Of a stretch of DNA of 64,000 bases, positions 58,441 through 64,000 are shown piece by piece. The notes beneath the pieces were generated by a model that searched no databases, was not told the origin of the DNA, and saw nothing but the letters and a program-made list of their open reading frames with translations. Position 1 is the stretch's first letter, and each line of letters begins with the position of its first letter. The position numbers were made by a program, and so were the translations under genes. Source of the stretch: Leeuwenhoekiella palythoae (lineage in GTDB: Bacteria > Bacteroidota > Bacteroidia > Flavobacteriales > Flavobacteriaceae); NCBI RefSeq assembly GCF_900130045.1, contig NZ_FQXT01000002.1, positions 496,001 through 560,000 on the forward strand. The letters run 5' to 3'.

Positions 58441-58983
58441 TTACTTAGCCTCTTCTTCGTTGCTTTCTTCAGCAGCAGGAGCTTCTTCATTAGTTGCTTC
58501 TGCTTCAGGAGCAGCCTCTTCAGCTACTTCTTCTTCAGGTTGTGCAGCAGCGATACGAGCTTCGTTAACCGCTTTTTCAGCAGCTAAAGCCTCTTTGCGT
58601 GCTTTTTCCTGAGCTTTAGTAAGACCTTCTTTTTTAGCTTCAACTTTAGAAGCTTTTTCTTCTACCCAAGCATTGAATTTTTCTTCTGCTTGCTCTTCTG
58701 TTAATGCACCTTTACGCACACCACCAGCTAAGTGATTTTTAAGCAATACACCGGTGTAAGAAAGTAAACGTTTTGCAGTTTCGGTAGGCTGAGCCCCGTT
58801 TTGCAACCATTTTACTGAAGAATCTACGTCTAAGTCAATAGTCGCAGGGTTTGTGTTTGGATTGTAAGAACCTAGTTTTTCTAAGAATTTACCATCACGT
58901 TTAGCGCGCGAATCTGCCGCTACTACCCAGAAAAAAGGTTTACCTTTTTTACCGTGTCTCTGTAATCTGATTTTTACTGGCAT
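58441..58983 (-). CDS. rpsP: 30S ribosomal protein S16 with long acidic extension
   Basis: A 180-residue S16. The first ~80 residues are the normal protein ('MPVKIRLQRHGKKGKPFFWVVAADSRAKRDGKFLEKLGSYNPNTNP'); the remaining ~100 are an Ala/Glu/Lys-rich helical tail that ends in repeated EEE/AEE blocks. Such extended S16 proteins occur in Bacteroidota. The extension's job is not known. It is the first gene of the rpsP-rimM-trmN6 operon, with a promoter and a leader hairpin. ATG 58983. Confidence 0.96.
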   Translation of the reverse strand: MPVKIRLQRHGKKGKPFFWVVAADSRAKRDGKFLEKLGSYNPNTNPATIDLDVDSSVKWLQNGAQPTETAKRLLSYTGVLLKNHLAGGVRKGALTEEQAEEKFNAWVEEKASKVEAKKEGLTKAQEKARKEALAAEKAVNEARIAAAQPEEEVAEEAAPEAEATNEEAPAAEESNEEEAK

Positions 58984-58997
58984 AAAAATTAATTTTT

Positions 58998-59107
58998 GGG
59001 GTACCCGACCCCGGTTATAATTTGTAATTAACTATCTTAAAATGAATAATATTAAGACAGCTTCTCTAAATGAGGGCGCAAATATACCACAAATTTCTGG
59101 CTGCCAA
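58998..59107 (-). promoter_or_regulatory. rpsP operon promoter and leader hairpin
   Basis: On the minus strand TTG (plus 59105-59107) and TATATTTG (plus 59079-59086) fit the -33/-7 pattern with an 18-base spacer. The leader then contains GGGGTCGGGTACCCC (plus 58998-59012), a 5-bp hairpin with a 5-base loop, just before the rpsP ATG. A regulatory role of the hairpin is not established. Confidence 0.62.
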
Positions 59108-59237
59108 CATGTTTTTGGAAGATAAAATTCTAAATTTAACCCAATTAACCAGAATGTCACTTTGCTTAGCATTTGAAAAATTTGTTCTTAAGCATAAAGT
59201 GCATTTTGAGATTAATTTGCTAAACCGTACTACCGCT

Positions 59238-60062
59238 ATGATCAAGTACCTTTTATTTGCGATGAGCGTGCTGCTTTTTTGTTCGTGCTCTGATGATATT
59301 ACGTTTAACAGTCCGGCTTTTCAAGGGGTTCGGGACACTGTTTTTTACAAAGCCGATGCGATGCGTTACGAACTTACCGATGCCGGTGAAGTAACTATTT
59401 ATGGGTCTTTGGGAACGCAAACGGTGCAACTGGTTTTGCCTAATTATGGCGAGGGTACTTTTGAATTAGGTCCTACAAATGCTGCGCGGGCAAATTATAC
59501 CAACGTAAGAGGAAAAGTATTTTCTACCAATTTTGATGGAGAAGGAGAGGTGATTGTAGAGCGTGCTTCAGACAGTACGTATACCGGCACATTCAGGTTT
59601 AGAGCAGTAACCTCTGTAGATACTACCGAAGTATATTTCACCAAAGGTGTTTTTTATGAAGTACCCTACTATTTTGAACCTGTACCACCGGTGTTAGATC
59701 CTGTGGTCCCTAATTCTTTTTATTGCAGAATAAACGGTACGGCTTTTACGCCACCCAGTGTAAGCGCTTCGGCGGGGCCTAATTTTATAACCGGAACAGG
59801 AGCAAACAACACCGCTAATATTAGACTTCGACTTCCCAGAACGATAGAAAAAGGCACTTATCCATTAACAGATTTCACTGTTGACAGTCCGTATCAAGCG
59901 GCTTATTTTAGCGGATTCAATACGCTTGTACAATCAGGCACGGTGACCATCACTTCGCATAATACGCAAGAAGGATCTATAGGAGGTACGTTCTCTTTTA
60001 CCGCGCAAGGGGCATCTACCATTCAAGTAACTCAGGGAACCTTTGGGTTCAATTACTTGTAA
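59238..60062 (+). CDS. Lipoprotein of unknown function (DUF6252-like)
   Basis: A 274-residue lipoprotein with signal 'YLLFAMSVLLFCSC' (lipid-modified Cys about 16-18). The mature part is rich in beta strands with 'GSLGTQTVQLVLPNYGEGTFELG', 'FYCRINGTAFTPPSVSASAG' and 'GGTFSFTAQG', which resembles the DUF6252-like small lipoproteins in this phylum. ATG 59238 gives the lipoprotein signal; the long ORF upstream (from 59070) reads through leader sequence of rpsP and is not credible. Function unknown. Its end overlaps the convergent PepSY gene by 10 bases. Confidence 0.8.
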   Translation: MIKYLLFAMSVLLFCSCSDDITFNSPAFQGVRDTVFYKADAMRYELTDAGEVTIYGSLGTQTVQLVLPNYGEGTFELGPTNAARANYTNVRGKVFSTNFDGEGEVIVERASDSTYTGTFRFRAVTSVDTTEVYFTKGVFYEVPYYFEPVPPVLDPVVPNSFYCRINGTAFTPPSVSASAGPNFITGTGANNTANIRLRLPRTIEKGTYPLTDFTVDSPYQAAYFSGFNTLVQSGTVTITSHNTQEGSIGGTFSFTAQGASTIQVTQGTFGFNYL

Positions 60063-61612
60063 GCAAGTTTCGTTTTTGACTTTTTTGATTTCGCAAATGC
60101 GAAAAAACTAATGATAGCGAGCACGATCCACGAGACATCTATAAAAGCGATTTGCACATGGCCTTGAGCAAAGGTTTGCCAGAACCAAGCTTGGCTGAAG
60201 ATTCCGTTGCAGATTGGAATGAGGAATGCTAATATTCCACCAGAAAGTAAGCAGAAATCACTCATATATTTGAGATCTTTTTTCAGAATAAGAAAAACAT
60301 TCAATACAGCCCATAAGAGAAAGTAAAACCAATAAAGAAACGATTGGCCGGCGCCTTGATTTACCTTGACAGCAATAAAAGCCGCTGCGGTAACAGGGTA
60401 CATGCTTAGACAAATTGCCATATAAATATGCGCTACGCGATTGTAAAATTTGCGTTTTTTATCAGGAAGATTTTTTCGGTCTCTGGCAACCAGCCAAATT
60501 AAGACTCCTGATATAATGACTATACAGGATAAAACACCCAGAATAAAAGAAACGACTCTAAGAAAATAGCCGCCATAGTCTCCAAAATGAAGTCGAAACA
60601 TCACATTTTTTACCGCGTCGAGATAGGATGCCGGCTGATACGGATCTTTAACAATGCGTTGCTCTGAAGTAGCAGGGGTGTAAACGATGCTTCCGAGAGC
60701 GTTAAATTTAGATTGATAGTCTAATTTTCCGTTTAGCGTAACCTGCATATTGGCATCGCCATAATTGTGGATGGCAACTTCGTTTAAATCATAATCTTTC
60801 CATTCTTGCTGTGTTTTTTCAATATAAGTATTGATCGAAGGAAGTGCTTGAATAGGCTGGTACGTGAATTCGTAAACCGGGATATCGTACTCAAGATCTT
60901 TATACAATTGCGCCTGATCACCGTGATACAGCGACAATACACTAGGCGCAACGAGCAATGCTTTGAGCATAAAAAAGGCACCGGTCACTGCCAAAATAAA
61001 TTGAAAAGGCAATCCTAAGATCCCTAATGCAGTGTGTGCATCGGTCCATAAGGTTTTTAACTTAGCCCACGGTCTGAAGGTATAGAAGTTAGAAACTATC
61101 TTTTTCCAATGAACGAGAACGCCGGTGATGATCGCAAATAAAAAGAAAAACGCCACAAAGCCTGAGAGGTAATAACCCACGGGGTAATATATTTGAGCAA
61201 AAAAGTGCAGGCGATATAAAAATTCTCCCAGGCTATAGGCGTCAGTATAAGATTGCTCTTCTAAAGAGACAGGATCGATATAAAAAAATGCAGCCTGTTT
61301 TGCCTTTTCAGGCGCCAGACTATCTTTTGAAGCGCTTAGATTAACAGCAATTGCACGTTCGGCGTAGTAGGTTTTGAGATTGACATCTCTTCCCTCTAGC
61401 ACATATTTTTCATCCAGATGGGTTAAGATCTGGTCAATGTCTTGCGGAAGGTTATCTTCATTTAAAGCTTGCTCATTGCGCTCCCAAGCGACAATTTCAT
61501 CTCTAAAAAAAGAAAACGAACCCGCAAAGAAAATCACATAAAGCGCTACACTGATCACAATACCACTAACGGTATGCAGGTTGAAAAGAATATTATAAAC
61601 GCGTTGCCCCAT
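60053..61612 (-). CDS. PepSY-associated membrane protein (iron-uptake type)
   Basis: A 519-residue membrane protein with an N-terminal helix ('NLHTVSGIVISVALYVIFFAGSFSFFRDE', about 12-34), PepSY-type periplasmic regions, and further helices (about 142-165, 190-215, 360-385, 395-415, 425-445 and others). This fits the PepSY_TM family, often next to siderophore receptors. It may act as a ferric-siderophore reductase-like or export partner (inference). ATG 61612. It is the last gene of a five-gene minus-strand operon starting with the TonB receptor. Confidence 0.9.
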   Translation of the reverse strand: MGQRVYNILFNLHTVSGIVISVALYVIFFAGSFSFFRDEIVAWERNEQALNEDNLPQDIDQILTHLDEKYVLEGRDVNLKTYYAERAIAVNLSASKDSLAPEKAKQAAFFYIDPVSLEEQSYTDAYSLGEFLYRLHFFAQIYYPVGYYLSGFVAFFFLFAIITGVLVHWKKIVSNFYTFRPWAKLKTLWTDAHTALGILGLPFQFILAVTGAFFMLKALLVAPSVLSLYHGDQAQLYKDLEYDIPVYEFTYQPIQALPSINTYIEKTQQEWKDYDLNEVAIHNYGDANMQVTLNGKLDYQSKFNALGSIVYTPATSEQRIVKDPYQPASYLDAVKNVMFRLHFGDYGGYFLRVVSFILGVLSCIVIISGVLIWLVARDRKNLPDKKRKFYNRVAHIYMAICLSMYPVTAAAFIAVKVNQGAGQSFLYWFYFLLWAVLNVFLILKKDLKYMSDFCLLSGGILAFLIPICNGIFSQAWFWQTFAQGHVQIAFIDVSWIVLAIISFFAFAKSKKSKTKLAYK

Positions 61613-61615
61613 AAG

Positions 61616-61918
61616 TTAAGAAGGTAGTGTTGCTAATGGCGGAGCCAAATAAACAAAAACTGAAAAAACAATACTGATCGCCAAATATAAGCCCCAGATT
61701 TTCCACGGATTTTTGGCTAAAAAAGCTAAAATGATCAAGACCGCCCAAACGATAAATAAACTAAATGTGGCTGTGATCAAGATCACCACGTGATCTAGAT
61801 AAGCAGCCAGTGCGAGATGCGCCGTCTGAGCAACCAAATAACCGCCCAGAATACCTGCGCTTATTTTGCCAAAACGTTGCCATCCCGAAGAGGTAAGATA
61901 TTTAGAATTTGCCGGCAT
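61616..61918 (-). CDS. Small membrane protein (DUF3649-like), iron-uptake cluster
   Basis: A 100-residue protein with three membrane helices (about 17-38, 42-65 and 71-92). Position between a 92-residue membrane protein and PepSY_TM matches the DUF3649 gene of proteobacterial siderophore clusters, although sequence similarity is only weak to the eye. Three bases before the next gene. Function unknown. Confidence 0.75.
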   Translation of the reverse strand: MPANSKYLTSSGWQRFGKISAGILGGYLVAQTAHLALAAYLDHVVILITATFSLFIVWAVLIILAFLAKNPWKIWGLYLAISIVFSVFVYLAPPLATLPS

Positions 61919-61921
61919 AAA

Positions 61922-62200
61922 TTATCTTTTAAAAAGGTCAAGAGGTTTTAAAAGTACAATTAAGCTTCCTACGGTCATTAGACAAACAAACCAGGTGAAA
62001 ATTCCGGTTGCTAATCCCATAGCGATGGTAAAGAGTATAAATGCCAAAATCAGCAGGAGTACTCCGCTGATTTTGGATCTTATTGGGTATCGGTAAAACA
62101 CTTGAGGTTTTACGTGCTTTTTTTTAGGTTGCATTTTAGTAGAAGTACTATACAACACATAAAAGCCGCAAATAAGTAGTGCTAATGCCAGATAACTCAT
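61922..62200 (-). CDS. Small membrane protein (DUF3325-like), iron-uptake cluster
   Basis: A 92-residue protein with three hydrophobic helices (about 2-18, 43-62, and 66-85) and a basic middle ('KMQPKKKHVKPQVFYRYPIRSK'). Its position matches the DUF3325 gene of known PepSY/siderophore clusters. The ATG overlaps the DUF4198 stop by one base (TAATG). Function unknown, probably helps the PepSY protein. Confidence 0.72.
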   Translation of the reverse strand: MSYLALALLICGFYVLYSTSTKMQPKKKHVKPQVFYRYPIRSKISGVLLLILAFILFTIAMGLATGIFTWFVCLMTVGSLIVLLKPLDLFKR

Positions 62201-62919
62201 TATAAATTACAATAGGTTGCGCAATGCCAGATAAACTCATAAGCATCTCCTTTGAACTTGCCGGGCACTTTTTCGTTATGCGTGATCTCTAAAATATATT
62301 TAGTGTCAAAAGGCTTGTCAAAATTTAGATATCCTTGTTTATCTGTGGTAACTTTTTTAGTCCAAAGGTCTTTCATAGATAAAGTTCCTTCTCCTTCGGC
62401 TAGTGGTTTTCCTTTGTAAAATACCTGTAATTTAACCGCATCAGCAGTATTGCTTATCTCTTTGATGATAAGTCCTTCAGTGTATTTTTTTACTTCTACA
62501 GGCGTTTCAGTACCTACAAGCACCTGCTTGAACGACTGATATTCTGGTTTGAAAATCCCAAAATCATATTCGGTATAATCCAGCACATTGATGTTTCGGT
62601 TTTCAAGATAAACCAGATAAGCGCCTTTTTCAGTAGGAGTGAACGCAGCTGCAAAATGATCTTTTTTTGCAGTGGTATTCAATTGCATTTTTTTCCCGGA
62701 AGGATCAACCAACCAAAGTTTAAAGTCTGCAACATCTTTAAATGCATTGCCTTCAACTTCTTCGATTACTCCGTAGGTGTACTCACCAAAATAAACACGT
62801 ACTTCCTGTTTTTTGTTTTGTTTGCCGGTCGCTGCTGTTTCTACCCATAAATAATGCGCTAAGGCTTTGTTTGAAGCGCTTAAGAACAACGCAAGGACTA
62901 GAAGATAAACTGTTTTCAT
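62200..62919 (-). CDS. DUF4198 periplasmic protein
   Basis: A 239-residue exported protein. Signal peptide about 1-21 ('YLLVLALFLSASNKALA-H'). The mature part begins 'HYLWVETAATGKQNKKQEVRVYFGEYTYG', matching DUF4198, a family linked to metal (nickel, cobalt, iron) uptake genes and with an Ig-like fold. The N-terminal His of the mature protein (first after cleavage) and 'HCATYCNL' at the end offer metal ligands (inference). It follows the TonB receptor by 11 bases, so it is co-transcribed. Role in metal delivery is suggested but unproven. Confidence 0.9.
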   Translation of the reverse strand: MKTVYLLVLALFLSASNKALAHYLWVETAATGKQNKKQEVRVYFGEYTYGVIEEVEGNAFKDVADFKLWLVDPSGKKMQLNTTAKKDHFAAAFTPTEKGAYLVYLENRNINVLDYTEYDFGIFKPEYQSFKQVLVGTETPVEVKKYTEGLIIKEISNTADAVKLQVFYKGKPLAEGEGTLSMKDLWTKKVTTDKQGYLNFDKPFDTKYILEITHNEKVPGKFKGDAYEFIWHCATYCNL

Positions 62920-62930
62920 AAAGCTTTTAA

Positions 62931-64000
62931 TTAAAAGTTATAGGTGAAATTAGCAAGCAAAGATCTTTGGTTTTGCGGGCTGATCGTTGACCATCCTTTA
63001 AAGTATTCTTTGTTTGTAATGTTGTCAAGTTTTAAGCTGATGCGAAAATCAGGAGTGCCATAAAAAACCGAAGCATTCAAGATGGTGTATTCTGGAATTG
63101 TGAAAGTTCCACCAAGGTTACGGTTGAAGATTTTGTTTTCGCTGGCGTAATTTCCACCAAAACCAAAGCCTAATCCATCAAGAGTACCTGAAGTCAACTG
63201 GTAGCTGGCCCAAAGATTGGCAAGGTTTTGAGGACCTGCACTTTCTGGACGTAAGCCTACAAAATCTGCAGCGCCTTCAGTCAACTCGCTGTCATTATAG
63301 CTGTAGCCTGCAATGATGTTTAAACCGTCTATAGGGTTTGCGATAAAGCTGGCTTCAAAACCTTTACTTTCCTGCGTTCCATCTTGCGTGTAGAAATAGT
63401 TGGTTGCATCAACATCTATACGCAAAGCGCGATCTTTAACTTGAATATCATAGTAGCTTAAAGTAGCGCTAAGTCTTCCGTTTAAAAGATTGAATTTAGT
63501 ACCTGCTTCAAATTGATTGGCGTGCTCAGGATCTAATGCGCGGTTGGTAGTTACACCATTGGTAACTTCGTCTACCGGCGCTACATTGCTAAAACCGTTC
63601 ATATAATTCGCAAAAACCGATACTTTATTAAGGATTGGCTGATAAACCACACCAAATTTAGGCGAAAGCGCAGTCTGCGCGTGGTTTGCATTACTAAAGC
63701 GATCTATACGTAAACTTGCCATCGCAGAAAGTTCTGGTAAAATGTTGATCACATCTGAAGCGTATGCGCTAAAAATTTCCTGTTCTGTTGTTGAAGGATT
63801 GATAGGGCTTCCGGCAAGTAATGCATCTGTACCCGGCTGATTTAAGATTCCGCTGTCATCGGTGTAATTTGCAGGATCTGTAATGCCTAAAACTTCTTCA
63901 TTAAACTCTTGAAGGTTATTACCAATGTAAATTCCACCGTTACTTACATAAGCCGAGTTGTTATTGATCACGTTGGTTTTTAAATAATCAAGACCTACAA
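62931..64000 (-). CDS. TonB-dependent siderophore receptor, C-terminal part (cut by window edge)
   Basis: About 355 residues of the beta-barrel of a TonB-dependent receptor of the siderophore type. The frame runs to the last bases of the window with no start, so the N-terminal plug lies beyond. Features: 'ALSPKFGVVYQPILNKVSVFANYMNGFSNVAP', 'LDPEHANQFEAGTKFNLLNGRLSATLSYYDIQVKDRALRID', 'SKGFEASFIANPIDGLNIIAGYSYNDSEL' and the C-terminal 'NQRSLLANFTYNF' ending in Phe. This pattern is of FhuA/FpvA-like receptors. It is the first gene of the minus-strand iron-uptake operon. The ferric siderophore is unknown. Confidence 0.93.
   Translation of the reverse strand, partial: VGLDYLKTNVINNNSAYVSNGGIYIGNNLQEFNEEVLGITDPANYTDDSGILNQPGTDALLAGSPINPSTTEQEIFSAYASDVINILPELSAMASLRIDRFSNANHAQTALSPKFGVVYQPILNKVSVFANYMNGFSNVAPVDEVTNGVTTNRALDPEHANQFEAGTKFNLLNGRLSATLSYYDIQVKDRALRIDVDATNYFYTQDGTQESKGFEASFIANPIDGLNIIAGYSYNDSELTEGAADFVGLRPESAGPQNLANLWASYQLTSGTLDGLGFGFGGNYASENKIFNRNLGGTFTIPEYTILNASVFYGTPDFRISLKLDNITNKEYFKGWSTISPQNQRSLLANFTYNF

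Noticed and set aside
59070-59237. Extended N-terminus of the lipoprotein at 59238
   Set aside because: The extra 56 residues cover the divergent rpsP promoter and leader and would bury the lipoprotein signal.
61636-61651. Fourth copy of the GGCGGAGCCAA repeat
   Set aside because: It lies in the coding end of the 100-residue membrane protein gene and lacks the rest of the repeat, so it is likely chance.
1-64000. CRISPR array, prophage, insertion sequence or defence island
   Set aside because: No direct-repeat array, transposase, integrase, restriction or phage structural gene is visible in the window.

Overview
The window looks like a chromosomal segment of a marine-type Flavobacteriaceae (Bacteroidota). 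The evidence is TonB-dependent receptors, lipoproteins with short lipoboxes, many families restricted to or typical of Bacteroidota (DUF3127, DUF4271, DUF4296, DUF4301, DUF3098, a bacterial GGGP synthase, LeuRS with a large insertion before KMSKS), an absence of clear Shine-Dalgarno sequences, and repeated TAnnTTTG promoter elements. I see no ribosomal or transfer RNA genes, no CRISPR array, no insertion sequence and no prophage. It is mostly ordinary core genome with a few accessory patches.

Layout. 1-1959: tail of a TonB-dependent receptor with a beta-propeller phytase lipoprotein (phytate phosphorus scavenging). 2034-4676: TM2 protein, an unknown secreted protein, and S-adenosylhomocysteine hydrolase. 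4734-9185: a tight six-gene operon (phosphopantetheinyl transferase, GGGP synthase, PnuC, NadR-like kinase, DUF4301, ArfB). 9433-14115: two tandem PepSY-like secreted proteins, a sigma-54 response regulator, and a convergent HisKA-REC-Hpt hybrid kinase that shares a stop-codon palindrome with it. 14160-16615: a TPP riboswitch in front of a lone TonB receptor, presumably for thiamine or a precursor. 16664-27625: a small lipoprotein, greA (with an attenuator-like leader), HIT protein, a NUDIX/histidine kinase pair, flavin reductase, DUF3127, aat (with no ordinary start codon), tag, a thioredoxin-like protein, a TonB-like protein, truB, uppP, DUF3098 and ftsX.

27798-43508: panE, leuS, a zinc peptidase, a ParE-type toxin-antitoxin pair, tyrS, an epimerase, DUF4296-dihydroorotase-dolichyl-phosphate-mannose-synthase-like genes, DUF4271, hemD, pckA, DUF423 and a saccharopine-dehydrogenase-like gene. 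43599-51738: an Lrp regulator, an orphan LuxE-like enzyme, a PhoB/PhoR-like pair whose kinase gene overlaps an antisense glycosyltransferase by 162 bases, trmB, LysE-type exporter, an alkyltransferase-like protein, and Mrp-NifU (Fe-S assembly). 51915-60062: a TIM-barrel sugar isomerase-like protein, ferredoxin, SGNH hydrolase, metallophosphoesterase, DUF3050, acyl-CoA dehydrogenase, the rpsP-rimM-trmN6 operon and a lipoprotein. 60053-64000: a probable iron-uptake operon (TonB siderophore receptor, DUF4198, two small membrane proteins, PepSY membrane protein).

The most notable signals are the riboswitch leader with extra hairpins, the two-component/PepSY-like block, the long antisense overlap at 46989-47150, the missing start codon of aat, the greA leader hairpin, and several dispersed palindromic repeats. 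I did not find a clear, wholly new multi-gene system. No gap between genes exceeds 300 bases; the longest ones are described as features.
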